64,000 nt of DNA from positions 620,001 to 684,000 of the forward strand of contig NZ_CP046977.1 of assembly GCF_030408455.1 (NCBI RefSeq), read 5' to 3'. The notes under the pieces are model-generated. The model had not been told where the DNA came from and searched no databases. It was given only the letters and a program-made list of their open reading frames with translations. Position 1 is the first letter of the stretch. Each line of letters starts with the position of its first letter. Positions 38,493-48,079 of this stretch are shown piece after piece. The position numbers and the translations under genes are program-made. This stretch comes from Corynebacterium atrinae (GTDB taxonomy: Bacteria > Actinomycetota > Actinomycetes > Mycobacteriales > Mycobacteriaceae).

Positions 38493-40697
38493 TCAGTCCA
38501 ACAGCACCTCCGTGATGCGACGCAGCAGGAATCGCTGCACGTCACCAGAGACTTCGTCGAGGGCGTCGACTTGGCCGGCGCTCACCGTCAGCGGCGTCAC
38601 CACCCGGTGCACAGCGCGCCCCTGCTTATCGACGAACCCGAGGGTCACCGTCCGCCCGCCCCGCGCCGCCGCCTGCAACACTGCCAGAGTCCTCCCGCTT
38701 TCGGCAGGTACTTTCTGGGAGGTGTCGTCCGCGTGGCGGATCGCGGTCACCGCCGCGGCAATGCGCTCGGTGGGTAAAGCGGTGGTGCGAGTGGCGGCTG
38801 GCGGGGGAGTGGGCAACCGCAGAGGTTGCGGACGAATGTCCAACAAGGCCCCCGAGGCATCCTCAGCCACGGGTTGGAAACCAGCCCCCCGCAGGGCGTC
38901 GATAACCCGGACCAAAGGGGCCTGGGAAATGGCGACGGTGGGGGCGATGATCTGGAGAGCGACGTCTTCGGCGGCAGGCGAGCGGCCGGCCTCAGCCAGG
39001 AGGGCTGGGTCATCGCAACGCACGTAGCTTAGCGCGGGTCCACCGCGGAGGGTGCCGTGGCGACGCGCGACGTCGTCGATGAGATAGGTGATGGACTGCG
39101 GCACCTCGCCGAGGACGTGGTCGCCCAGCCAGTTCTTCACCTCTTCCGCCGTGCGGCCGGCGTCGAGAGCGCGGCGAATGGACGCATCAGAGACCCGATA
39201 GACACTGGCCAACCCGCCCGAATCGAGGTCACCGAGCAACTCCAATTCCGTCTGCAGGGAACGGGGAAGCGGGCCCGGGGCGAGGATCGTCATATCCGCT
39301 TGCGCGATGACGCGCTCGACGGTACCCGGGGTGGTATCGGCAGCGACGGAGTCGGCATCGGCCTCCGGGTCGAGCAGCGCGCGCAACAGGGAAGTGGCGG
39401 TACCGCCGGCGAGGGCCCCAATCCAGCGGGCCTCGGCGAGGATCTCTTCCACGGTGCTCGGCGGCAAAAGAGTGGCGGCGATGGGGTGGGTGAAGAAGAA
39501 ATCATCCAGCATGTCCTCGTCGCTCAAATTCACCCCGGGGGCAGGGTGGGAGAACTGAGAAAGCACGAGCTGGCGCTGCTCAGCCAACTGCGGGCGGAGA
39601 GACGCCTCGGAGAGCAAACGGATCGGGAGCTTCTTCTCATCCTTCTTCCCCACGAGCCACGTAGCCCAGGGGGAGGTGAGCCAGCTGCGCAACAGGGTCA
39701 GCCATTGCGTGCTCAGTTCCGCCTCTAACCATTCATCAGCCGCCTGCGTGGGAGCCAAGCCTTCCTCGCCGCGGGCGAGCAGCCGGGCAGCCGTGCCGAG
39801 GCCAACAAGCCGATTGATCTCTTCCTCGCTGACCCCGAGCTGGCGAGACAAGGAGGCCGTAGCCCGCACACCGAGAGCACCATCCTTGAGAAGTTCTGCC
39901 GGATGCGCACCTAGCCAATCCAGCAGCTGCCGCAGATGGCGGGCGACCTCGAGCCCCGCGCCGGCGCCGATGGTGTCGGCGCGGTCGAGGCCGCGGGCGT
40001 CGTTAAGCATCTCCCCTCTCACCCGCAGCGAGGGGACCAACGGCCGGGCCACCTGCGGGCGTCCCAAGAGTGCGGCGCGAATGCCGCGGGGTAGGCGCAC
40101 GGTGCCCGCGTCAACGCGGGTGAGCAGTCCAGCGGAGAGGAGTTGCGAAATGGGGTGGGCGGGATCAGCATCTGGGGCGGCGTGCCTGGTCGTGCCCACG
40201 CCACCGGAATGGAGCAACGTGTCCAGAATGGCGCGCTGCTGGGCAGGAAGATCATCCGGCAACTGCGGAGTCGTGCTGTCCAGCAGCTGCCAATCCTGCG
40301 GCAACGCCGGCATCGCTTCACTAGTGAGGAGCAGGCTGCCGGGGCTGCCAAAGAGAATGGCGAGCGCGCTTAGCCTGTCCGCGGCCGCCTGGATCTGCCC
40401 TGGGGTGGCAGCGGGAATGCGCCGATCTGCTTCTTCATGGAGGGCGGTGGAGGTGATCGGCTCCAGCTCCGCCCCCAGCTCAGCCGCGACTTCGACCACC
40501 GCGAGCTCAAGCGCCGTGAGTGTCCTCAACGTCCGCCCGACTGAGGCACGCAGCTGCAAGCGAGCCGCCAAGGGGGTGATCCCCGGGGGGAGCGGCAAGA
40601 CCACGTCGGGGCGCGCGCCGAGGAGGAAACTCAGCTCATCATCGCTGCGCTGTGCCAACCAGGTGCGGAAATCGGGACGATCGGGGGTAGATGTCAT
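38493..40697 (-). CDS. Helicase-associated protein (XPB/Ssl2 N-terminal-like; Rv0862c type)
   Basis: A 734-residue soluble protein without helicase motifs. The N-terminus (FRTWLAQRSDDELSFLLGARPDV) and the following Leu/Ala-rich winged-helix-like repeats match the helicase-associated family next to XPB in actinobacteria. A C-terminal domain (from about 480, DMTILAPGPLPRSLQTELELLGDL to RYVRCDDPALL) resembles the XPB N-terminal-like damage recognition domain. The last 70 residues (GGRTVTLGFVDKQGRAVHRVVTPL) form a WYL-like beta module. It probably works with XPB in repair; this is inferred from consistent gene pairing. It starts only 10 bp upstream of XPB. Confidence 0.82.
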   Translation of the reverse strand: MTSTPDRPDFRTWLAQRSDDELSFLLGARPDVVLPLPPGITPLAARLQLRASVGRTLRTLTALELAVVEVAAELGAELEPITSTALHEEADRRIPAATPGQIQAAADRLSALAILFGSPGSLLLTSEAMPALPQDWQLLDSTTPQLPDDLPAQQRAILDTLLHSGGVGTTRHAAPDADPAHPISQLLSAGLLTRVDAGTVRLPRGIRAALLGRPQVARPLVPSLRVRGEMLNDARGLDRADTIGAGAGLEVARHLRQLLDWLGAHPAELLKDGALGVRATASLSRQLGVSEEEINRLVGLGTAARLLARGEEGLAPTQAADEWLEAELSTQWLTLLRSWLTSPWATWLVGKKDEKKLPIRLLSEASLRPQLAEQRQLVLSQFSHPAPGVNLSDEDMLDDFFFTHPIAATLLPPSTVEEILAEARWIGALAGGTATSLLRALLDPEADADSVAADTTPGTVERVIAQADMTILAPGPLPRSLQTELELLGDLDSGGLASVYRVSDASIRRALDAGRTAEEVKNWLGDHVLGEVPQSITYLIDDVARRHGTLRGGPALSYVRCDDPALLAEAGRSPAAEDVALQIIAPTVAISQAPLVRVIDALRGAGFQPVAEDASGALLDIRPQPLRLPTPPPAATRTTALPTERIAAAVTAIRHADDTSQKVPAESGRTLAVLQAAARGGRTVTLGFVDKQGRAVHRVVTPLTVSAGQVDALDEVSGDVQRFLLRRITEVLLD

Positions 40698-40753
40698 GGT
40701 GTGGACGAGTTTAATGGCAGTTCAAGTTACTTTTTGTCCCCGGGTTTGCAAGA

Positions 40754-40954
40754 ATGGACGGCATGGCAAACGTTGAGAAGAAGGGCTACGTCGATCCGGC
40801 CTGGCCGAAGAATATCCCTGAAGACGGTCACGTGGTGACCGAATTGATCTCCAAGCTGGCTGGCGCGTCCAGCCCCTTCGGCGACGACACCGTGCTTCCG
40901 GTCCCGGCCGAGCAGCTCGGCTACGTCCACCCGTACACCCGCTTCAACCACTAA
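40754..40954 (+). CDS. Small conserved actinobacterial protein
   Basis: A 66-residue protein rich in Pro and Asp (PAWPKNIPEDGHVVTELISKLAG, then PAEQLGYVHPYTRFNH). It lacks signal or membrane segments. Its place, divergent from the XPB-partner gene, is similar to that of mycobacterial Rv0863, which is also small; I am not certain of homology. ATG 40763 (MANVEKKGY) is an alternative start. A strong hairpin follows. Confidence 0.65.
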   Translation: MDGMANVEKKGYVDPAWPKNIPEDGHVVTELISKLAGASSPFGDDTVLPVPAEQLGYVHPYTRFNH

Positions 40955-40976
40955 GCGTACTTTTCTTCCATCGCGG

Positions 40977-41023
40977 ATCCCCCGCACCCCAGGCACGTTT
41001 GTGCTGGCCAGGGTGCGGGGGAT
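40977..41023 (+). terminator. Hairpin terminator after the small gene
   Basis: Stem ATCCCCCGCACCC pairs with GGGTGCGGGGGAT across a 21-nt loop, 22 bp after the stop codon. No clear T tract follows. Confidence 0.6.
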
Positions 41024-41048
41024 TGGCGTGTCTGCGTCTCTCTCAACG

Positions 41049-41128
41049 TGAAAACCCGCTTTCGCTAACAACTTGGTGGGTTCGGAAGGCAGTTAGATGC
41101 CAGAGTTGTTAGCGAGTGCGGGTTTTGG
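41049..41128. repeat. 80-bp palindromic repeat, type B copy 2
   Basis: Arms at 41055-41073 and 41104-41122 pair with two mismatches (core CGCTAACAACT). Left end TGAAAA, right end TTTTGG. It has the same 80-bp length as the copy at 9258-9337. Confidence 0.85.
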
Positions 41129-41208
41129 GGTCGGCCTGGAAATCAGATGGCTCGGCCGACACACTCGTTCGCTACGGAGCCTTCGGCAACACGCTGCGCG
41201 CCTACGGG
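41129..41208. other. Spacer between repeats, nothing recognised
   Basis: 80 bp between the type B and type A palindromes. No ORF, RNA or promoter is apparent. Confidence 0.5.
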
Positions 41209-41294
41209 GTAAAAGTGCGATATGACTTCACCCATTAATCGAGTGGCGGGATCCGGGCACTCGATTAATGGGTGAAGTCATATCGCACTCTTGG
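41209..41294. repeat. 86-bp palindromic repeat, type A copy 2
   Basis: The most symmetrical copy: 31-bp perfect arms (41215-41245 and 41258-41288, starting GTGCGATATGACTTCACCC) enclose the 12-bp loop GCGGGATCCGGG. The ends are GTAAAAG and CTCTTGG. Confidence 0.92.
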
Positions 41295-41328
41295 CACCCA
41301 CCCCACACTGGTCCCTCCGACGACTAAG

Positions 41329-41352
41329 CCCCCGCACCAAGCGGTGCGGGGG
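41329..41352 (-). terminator. Terminator of rpf1
   Basis: A 10-bp G/C stem (CCCCCGCACC and complement) with an AAGC loop begins 23 bp after the rpf1 stop on the minus strand. The T tract is weak. Confidence 0.65.
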
Positions 41353-41374
41353 TGTGTCAGGCGTCTGGGGGAGT

Positions 41375-42491
<1,117 letters not shown>

Positions 42492-42875
42492 GTGCCGATC
42501 GGCAAGGTGAAGTGGTACGACGCCGGAAAGGGCTTCGGTTTCGTCTCTAACCCGGGGGATGAGGATGTGTATGTCGGCAAGCAGGTGCTGCCTGAGGGCG
42601 TAGAAGAGCTGGTTGCTGGGCAGCGCATTGAATTTGACTTCGCTGCCGGCCGCCGCGGCCCCCAAGCGCTGCGCGTCAAAGTACTGGACTCCCCGCGCCG
42701 CCGGCCCACTCACAAGCACAAGCCGGAGGAACTCTCCAGCATGATTTCCGACTTGCTTACTTTGCTTGAAACCCAGGTGCAGCCCGGGCTCGCCGCTGGC
42801 CGTTACCCCGAGCGTAAGGTCGGCCGCCAGGTCGCGGAAATCCTCCGCGCCGTGGCGAAGGAGCTCGACGCTTAG
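42492..42875 (+). CDS. cspA: Cold-shock domain protein CspA (long corynebacterial type)
   Basis: A 127-residue protein. The cold-shock domain occupies about 1-68 with the RNA-binding motifs [15 protein letters not shown] (RNP1-like KGFGFV) and DVYVGKQVL (RNP2-like). A C-terminal extension of about 55 residues ([23 protein letters not shown] to RAVAKELDA) is helical and typical of actinobacterial CspA. It should bind single-stranded RNA/DNA as a chaperone. The start is GTG 42492 with GTGAGGA 3-9 nt before it. Confidence 0.92.
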   Translation: MPIGKVKWYDAGKGFGFVSNPGDEDVYVGKQVLPEGVEELVAGQRIEFDFAAGRRGPQALRVKVLDSPRRRPTHKHKPEELSSMISDLLTLLETQVQPGLAAGRYPERKVGRQVAEILRAVAKELDA

Positions 42876-42891
42876 TGCCGCGTCGCGTTCG

Positions 42892-43419
42892 CTAGCTCAT
42901 CGTGCTCAGTGACCACACCGTTGTATAAGGAGTTTCCTCGCCGGCCTCGTTGTATCCGAGCATGACGGAGGAAACCTCGACGACCATGAGGCGGGGGCGG
43001 TCGGAGTTCTCGCCAGTCGGCTCGGTTGAACCCGGGATCTCCACTCGCTCTGCGTCGTTGGCGCCATGGAGTTGTTGGTCGTTGGCCGCCGGATCGTCGT
43101 AGATCATGAGGACTTGCCAGTCGTGGTCGTAGATCTCCTCGGGGATCTCTAGCACCAGCGTGTCCTCGGGGCCCACCGTTAGATTGGGTACCTCGCCTTC
43201 GGGGCATTCCACGCCTGGCTCGCACACCAGGTACGGGGAGATCTCGAGGGAGGTGTCTCCGACGCTCGCGCCGATAGTCACATCTTGCGGCTGTGGGCCG
43301 GGGCGATTGTTCCACCAATTCTGCAGCAACACACCGCCGACCAACAGGATAACGACGGCAATCAGAAGAGCGAGGATCTGCAGCAGGGACTTCTGCCGCG
43401 CCTGTTTACGGGTGGCCAT
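42892..43419 (-). CDS. DUF2771 family membrane-anchored protein
   Basis: A 175-residue protein with a basic N-terminus and one membrane helix (about 12-33, LLQILALLIAVVILLVGGVLL), leaving about 140 residues outside. The external domain has a cysteine pair (VCEPGVEC) and a beta-rich pattern, consistent with DUF2771, whose function is unknown. It is followed 11 bp earlier on the same strand by the glutaminyl cyclase gene, so the two form a unit of exported proteins. Confidence 0.72.
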   Translation of the reverse strand: MATRKQARQKSLLQILALLIAVVILLVGGVLLQNWWNNRPGPQPQDVTIGASVGDTSLEISPYLVCEPGVECPEGEVPNLTVGPEDTLVLEIPEEIYDHDWQVLMIYDDPAANDQQLHGANDAERVEIPGSTEPTGENSDRPRLMVVEVSSVMLGYNEAGEETPYTTVWSLSTMS

Positions 43420-43430
43420 GGGTCCCCATC

Positions 43431-44234
43431 CTACCGTTGGGGAACGAACTCAACCTCATACAGGTCGGGCCAGTGCTTGCCGCTGAGCAGGAAGCGATCG
43501 GTGCCGGGGATGTGCGCAATCCCGTTGAGGACATTGTTGGGATCGGGGTTGGAATTGTTGGGAAGCCCTGAGGCGTCGATGGTGCCGGTGACCTGGCCGG
43601 TGGCGGCGTCGATACGCAAGATGTCGGTGCTGAGGAAGACGTTGGCGTAGACGTTGCCATCGACGCATTCGAGTTCGTTGAGGTCGATGACTTCTTGGTC
43701 TTCACGGTTTACCACGGTGCGGGAGCGTTCCTCGAAGGTTACGGGGTCAAGGTGGCGCAACTCGTCCGTGCCGTCGGACATGATGAGTTCGTCCGCGAAG
43801 GAGCACAGCCCCCAGCCTTCACCGGGGTAGTCAACGCGGTCCAATTCCGCCAGCGTTTGCGCATCGCGCTTGATGGCGATCCCGTTGAGCCAAGTCAATT
43901 GCCAAATGACGTCGCCGTGACGGGTGATGCCCTCCCCGAAGAACCGCGGCTCCAGGTCCACCGACGCCAGTTCCTGGCCAGACAAGTCGCGGCGATAGAG
44001 GCGGGACTTGTCCCATTGGCCGGTACCGACGAGCAGAGTGCCGTCCTCTTCCATCTCCAACCCTTGGGTGAAGCTCAACACGTCAAATGGGTAGGAGGTG
44101 ATGATGTTGGCCTCCAACGGTTCGACGGCCAGGCCCGCCTTCTCCTTGGGGGCCGCGCAGGCGCTCAAGGCGAGAGCGGGAACCACGGCTAAAGCGAAGG
44201 CTGAGGCGGCGACTCGGAGGCTCATGACCAACAT
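43431..44234 (-). CDS. Glutaminyl-peptide cyclotransferase, lipoprotein
   Basis: A 267-residue precursor. The lipobox LSAC (Cys about 25) indicates a lipid-anchored protein. The mature part is a five-bladed beta-propeller of the plant/bacterial glutaminyl cyclase family: SYPFDVLSFTQGLEMEEDGTLLVGTG (with catalytic Glu), YPGEGWGLCSF, LNELECVDGNVYANVF, DPNNVLNGIAHIPGTDRFLLSGKHWP. It would convert N-terminal Gln of exported proteins to pyroglutamate. The start is ATG 44234, or ATG 44225. It diverges from the DUF3027 gene by 20 bp. Confidence 0.9.
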   Translation of the reverse strand: MLVMSLRVAASAFALAVVPALALSACAAPKEKAGLAVEPLEANIITSYPFDVLSFTQGLEMEEDGTLLVGTGQWDKSRLYRRDLSGQELASVDLEPRFFGEGITRHGDVIWQLTWLNGIAIKRDAQTLAELDRVDYPGEGWGLCSFADELIMSDGTDELRHLDPVTFEERSRTVVNREDQEVIDLNELECVDGNVYANVFLSTDILRIDAATGQVTGTIDASGLPNNSNPDPNNVLNGIAHIPGTDRFLLSGKHWPDLYEVEFVPQR

Positions 44235-44254
44235 TCTGCCCCAGATGGCCCATA

Positions 44255-44938
44255 ATGAGTGGCGTGTCCCCTAGCAATCGTCGCCGGAAAAACAGCCCGC
44301 TTCTCGACGCCCAGGCCGTCGACCTCGCCCGCACCGCACTGGAGGAGCTCGGGGACGGCGGGGTAGGCGACCACATCGGGGTCCAGGTTCTGGGGCGCAA
44401 TGTGGCAAATCACCGCTTCGCGGCGGATGTCCCCGGCTACAGCGGCTGGGAGTGGAACGCGGTCCTGGCCTGTGCCTCGGGCTCACGGCACGTCACTATC
44501 AACGAGCTGGCGCTCGTGCCCGCACCGAGCGGGGACGCGCTGCAGGCTCCCGAATGGGTGCCGTGGGCCGATCGGATTCGCCCTGGCGACCTAGGCCCCG
44601 GCGATCTCATGCCGCCGGAACCTGATGATTCGCGCCTCGACGACGAGGGAAAGCTCTCCGATCAGGGCCTGCGGGACGCGCTGCAGCGCTGGCGCACCGG
44701 CGAATATGGCCCGACCAGTGAGTTCGCCGAAAAAGCCACCCTCGACTGCGGCACCTGTGCCTTCTTTGTCCCCGTCGGCGATGTCATTGGCTCCAATTTC
44801 GGGGCTTGTGTCAATGAATACTCGGCCGACGGCCACCTGGTGCATGCCAAGTACGGCTGCGGTGCCCACTCGCGCACTCCCGCCGACTCGCTTGTCGACG
44901 CCCCCGATGCCTACGACGACGAAGGCATCATCTTCTAG
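44255..44938 (+). CDS. DUF3027 family protein
   Basis: A 227-residue soluble protein of the DUF3027 family (Rv0883c-like). An N-terminal block LDAQAVDLARTALEELGDGGVGDHIG and the middle GWEWNAVLACASGSRHVTINELALVP are shared family features. A C-terminal zinc-like motif is visible: TLDCGTCAFFVP, FGACVNEYSADG and YGCGAHS, giving four Cys and one His. The function is unknown; binding of nucleic acid or protein by the zinc site is a guess. Confidence 0.8.
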   Translation: MSGVSPSNRRRKNSPLLDAQAVDLARTALEELGDGGVGDHIGVQVLGRNVANHRFAADVPGYSGWEWNAVLACASGSRHVTINELALVPAPSGDALQAPEWVPWADRIRPGDLGPGDLMPPEPDDSRLDDEGKLSDQGLRDALQRWRTGEYGPTSEFAEKATLDCGTCAFFVPVGDVIGSNFGACVNEYSADGHLVHAKYGCGAHSRTPADSLVDAPDAYDDEGIIF

Positions 44939-44945
44939 TCGTCTT

Positions 44946-45650
44946 CTAGACGTTTTCCGCCTTTGCCCACATCCGCTCGTTGATCTCGCGGTGGGTGGGA
45001 GCCCCTCCCCGTGGTTGACCGGTGATCTGCGGCGGAAGAGTGGAACCGTATTCCATCCAACCGGTGACGTTGCGGACACCTTCCAGCGAGCTCATCAACC
45101 ACGTCTCCTTGGTGCGGAGCTGATGCATGGGCAGACCGGAGGGATGCTCGACGATGTCGACCCCGGCGTCGATAAGCATGCCTAAGGTGGCGTCCAGCGT
45201 GATGGACTGCGCGGCGCGGGGGTGCGCGGAAACGTGGGCGGTACCCCCGCTGAGGTAGAGGACGCTGGAGAAGATGCCGGAGATGATGTTGCCGCGTTCG
45301 TCGACAAGCAATCCAGCACCGGCGCCTCGATTACGCACCCGCTGCAGCTTGTTCATCTGCCACCCAAAGTCCGGACCCTTGCGCGTCGGGCGACGGCGCT
45401 CATCCCGAATGCCCTCGGCATCGACCACCACATCATCCGGCGGCATCACCGCGGGCCGCAGGTCAACGGACACTGTGGAGCCCACTACCTCGATGTGGGG
45501 GCGGAAGACACCGGGGCCCGCGGAGCGCAACGTCGCCAACACTTCGTCCTCGGCGGAGGGGTGGAAAGTGGTCGCAGTGCGCAGCCGATGAAGGTGGGCA
45601 CCTAGGTTGGCCACCCGACCATCACGCATGAGGAAAGTTGTGGCGTACAC
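44946..45650 (-). CDS. Class IV aminotransferase / aminodeoxychorismate lyase-like
   Basis: A 234-residue fold-type IV PLP enzyme of the PabC/IlvE group. The PLP lysine is probably in PTRKGPDFGWQMNKLQ (about residue 110), followed by LVDERGNIISGIFSSVLYLSGG with the conserved Glu replaced by Ile-Ser, and TKETWLMSSLEGVRNVTGW near the C-terminus. The N-terminus MYATTFLMRDGRVANLGAHLHRL is typical. It could make p-aminobenzoate from aminodeoxychorismate, but no pabAB lies in the window, so the reaction is unproven. The DUF3027 gene converges on it with 7 bp between. Confidence 0.75.
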   Translation of the reverse strand: MYATTFLMRDGRVANLGAHLHRLRTATTFHPSAEDEVLATLRSAGPGVFRPHIEVVGSTVSVDLRPAVMPPDDVVVDAEGIRDERRRPTRKGPDFGWQMNKLQRVRNRGAGAGLLVDERGNIISGIFSSVLYLSGGTAHVSAHPRAAQSITLDATLGMLIDAGVDIVEHPSGLPMHQLRTKETWLMSSLEGVRNVTGWMEYGSTLPPQITGQPRGGAPTHREINERMWAKAENV

Positions 45651-45784
45651 GTAGCTCAGCTCCTTGGGATATCGCTCATGAATCTAGGCGAAGTTGTGTG
45701 GAAACGCGATTGAGTCCAAAATTCAGTGGTTGGAATTGTCACCATTTGAGCCACAATTGAATTTCTGAACAGGGGAACCACACC

Positions 45785-47248
45785 ATGACCGCTGGCGTGC
45801 AAACGGCCCGAAACAGCAGCGCCTTGGACCGCTATTTTCATATCTCGGAACGAGGCTCCACCGTCGGCACTGAGGTTCGCGCCGGCGTGGTCACCTTCTT
45901 CGCGATGGCCTACATCGTCATCCTCAACCCGCTGATCATCGGCACTGTCGAAGACGTGAACGGCAACACCCTGGGTATCCCGCAGGTCGCGGCCGCCACC
46001 GCCCTCACCGCCGGCGTGATGACGATCGCCTTCGGCCTCATCGCCCGCTACCCCTTCGGCATTGCCGCTGGCCTGGGCTTGAACACACTCGTTGCCGTCA
46101 CCCTCGTCGCCAGCGAGGGCCTGACCTGGCCAGAAGCTATGGGCCTCGTCGTCATCGACGGCATCGTCATCGTGGTGCTGGCAATTTCTGGCTTCCGCAC
46201 CGCCGTGTTCCGCGCCATCCCGCAGTCCATGAAGGCTGCCATGGGCGTGGGCATCGGCATGTTCATCGCCATGATCGGGCTTGTCGACGCCGGCTTCGTC
46301 CGCCGCATCCCCGACGCCGCCGGCACCACCGTCCCCGTCGGCCTGGGCATCGACGGTTCCGTCGCCTCGTGGCCGACCCTCACCTTCGTCCTCGGCCTCA
46401 TCATCTGCGGCTTCATGGTCGTCCGCCGCGTGCGCGGTGGCCTTTTCCTCGGCATCGTCGCCACGACCGTCATCGCCATGATCGTCGAAGCCGTCACCCA
46501 CTCGGGCGCCTCCTTCGAAGACGGCCAGCCCAACCCCACCGGCTGGTCGCTGGCCGTGCCCATGATCCCTGACACCTTCGGAGGTCTGCCGGACCTCTCC
46601 CTCGTCGGCGCTGTCGACCTGATCGGCGCCTTCACCCGCATCGGTGTGCTGGCCGCGTCGCTGCTGGTGTTCACCCTCGTCCTGGCCAACTTCTTCGACG
46701 CCATGGGCACCATGACCGCGTTGGGTAAGCAGGGCAACCTCGTCGGTGACGACGGCGTGCTGCCCGACATGAAGCGGGCCCTGGTCGTCGAGGGCTTCGG
46801 CGCTATCGTCGGCGGCGGCACCTCCACCTCTTCGGCCACTGTTTACGCCGATTCTTCCGCAGGTATCGCCGACGGCGCCCGCACCGGCTTGGCCAACATT
46901 GTCACCGGCGTGCTGTTCCTCTTGGCCATGTTCCTCACCCCGCTCTACGAGGTCGTCCCGATCGAGGCCGCCGCACCCGTGCTCGTCATCGTCGGCGCCA
47001 TGATGATCGCCCAGATCACCGACATCGACTGGTCGAAGTTCCACATCGCCCTCCCGGCCTTCCTCACCATCGTCATCATGCCGTTTACCTACTCCATCGC
47101 CAACGGCATCGGCGTCGGCTTCATTGCCTTCTCCGTCATGGCCGTGGCCGCAGGTAAAGCCAAGGACGTCCACTGGATCATGTGGCTCGTCTCCGCCCTC
47201 TTCGTTCTCTTCTTCGGCATGGACCCGATCCTGCAGGCCATCAACTAA
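45785..47248 (+). CDS. NCS2 family purine permease (AzgA type)
   Basis: A 487-residue permease with about 13 membrane segments. The first block FHISERGSTVGTEVRAGVVTFFAMAYIVILNP is the start signature of AzgA-like NCS2 carriers. ANFFDAMGTMTALG and GGGTSTSSATVYADSSAGIADGARTG form the conserved substrate and helix-break regions. Relatives import adenine, guanine or hypoxanthine with protons. It has an AGGGGAACCACACC leader before ATG 45785. No purine riboswitch was seen in the 134-bp leader. trmH follows after 3 bp. Confidence 0.9.
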   Translation: MTAGVQTARNSSALDRYFHISERGSTVGTEVRAGVVTFFAMAYIVILNPLIIGTVEDVNGNTLGIPQVAAATALTAGVMTIAFGLIARYPFGIAAGLGLNTLVAVTLVASEGLTWPEAMGLVVIDGIVIVVLAISGFRTAVFRAIPQSMKAAMGVGIGMFIAMIGLVDAGFVRRIPDAAGTTVPVGLGIDGSVASWPTLTFVLGLIICGFMVVRRVRGGLFLGIVATTVIAMIVEAVTHSGASFEDGQPNPTGWSLAVPMIPDTFGGLPDLSLVGAVDLIGAFTRIGVLAASLLVFTLVLANFFDAMGTMTALGKQGNLVGDDGVLPDMKRALVVEGFGAIVGGGTSTSSATVYADSSAGIADGARTGLANIVTGVLFLLAMFLTPLYEVVPIEAAAPVLVIVGAMMIAQITDIDWSKFHIALPAFLTIVIMPFTYSIANGIGVGFIAFSVMAVAAGKAKDVHWIMWLVSALFVLFFGMDPILQAIN

Positions 47249-47251
47249 CCC

Positions 47252-48070
47252 ATGCGCATTCGTATTGACGACCCTGCCGACCCCCGGCTGGATGACGTCC
47301 GCGACCTAAAGAAGTCCGACGGACCCTCCCGCCGACTCGTCATCGCCGAGGGCCCCCTCGTGGTCGGCCGACTATTGGAATCCCGCTTCCCGGTCCGCAG
47401 CATCGTCGGCTACGCCCGCAAGCTCGACACCTTCCTCGAATCCCACGATGTGGACGACGCCATCCCCATCTACGAGGTCACCCGCGACATGCTCACCGAG
47501 GTGGCAGGCTTCGACATGCACCGCGGCCTCCTCGCTGCAGCCGACCGCGCCCCGGAGCCCTCCGTGGAGTCCATCCTCGCCTCCGCCTCGACCATCGTCG
47601 TCCTCGAGGGAGTGGGCGACCACGAGAACATTGGTTCGCTCTTCCGCAACGCCGCCGGAATGGGCGCGGACGCCATGCTCTTTGGCAATGGCTGCGCCGA
47701 CCCGCTCTACCGTCGGGTCGTTCGCGTCTCCATGGGTCACGTCCTGCGCACCCCCTACGCGCACCTGGAAGGCACCTACACGACGTGGCAACGGTCCCTG
47801 TCGCAACTACGCGACGCCGGCTTCCACCTCGTCTCACTCACCCCAGATCCCAACGCCGCCCACCTCGCTGATGCGCTTGTCGACGCCGCAGGGAATCCCC
47901 ACCCCAAAGTCGCCCTGCTCGTCGGCTCCGAGGGCCCGGGCCTGACAGAACACGCGATGCGTGCCACGGACGTCCGCGCCCGAATCCCCATGGCACCGGG
48001 CACCGACTCCCTCAACCTGGCCACTTCGGCGGCGATCGCCTTCTACGAACGCGATCGCAGCCTGCGCTAG
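47252..48070 (+). CDS. TrmH/SpoU family RNA 2'-O-methyltransferase
   Basis: A 272-residue SPOUT methyltransferase with an N-terminal substrate-binding part (1-95) and the knotted catalytic domain. The three motifs are DHENIGSLFRNAAGMGADAML (motif 1, with Asn and Arg), LLVGSEGPGLTEHAM (motif 2) and IPMAPGTDSLNLATSAAIAFYE (motif 3). It should methylate ribose 2'-OH in rRNA or tRNA; the site is not predictable. It is coupled with the upstream permease (3 bp gap). Confidence 0.9.
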   Translation: MRIRIDDPADPRLDDVRDLKKSDGPSRRLVIAEGPLVVGRLLESRFPVRSIVGYARKLDTFLESHDVDDAIPIYEVTRDMLTEVAGFDMHRGLLAAADRAPEPSVESILASASTIVVLEGVGDHENIGSLFRNAAGMGADAMLFGNGCADPLYRRVVRVSMGHVLRTPYAHLEGTYTTWQRSLSQLRDAGFHLVSLTPDPNAAHLADALVDAAGNPHPKVALLVGSEGPGLTEHAMRATDVRARIPMAPGTDSLNLATSAAIAFYERDRSLR

Positions 48071-48079
48071 CGGGCAGAC

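Noticed and set aside
45656..47173. Minus-strand open frame of 505 codons opposite the purine permease
   Set aside because: Asp/Gly/His-rich low-complexity translation without any domain; the NCS2 permease on the plus strand explains the region.
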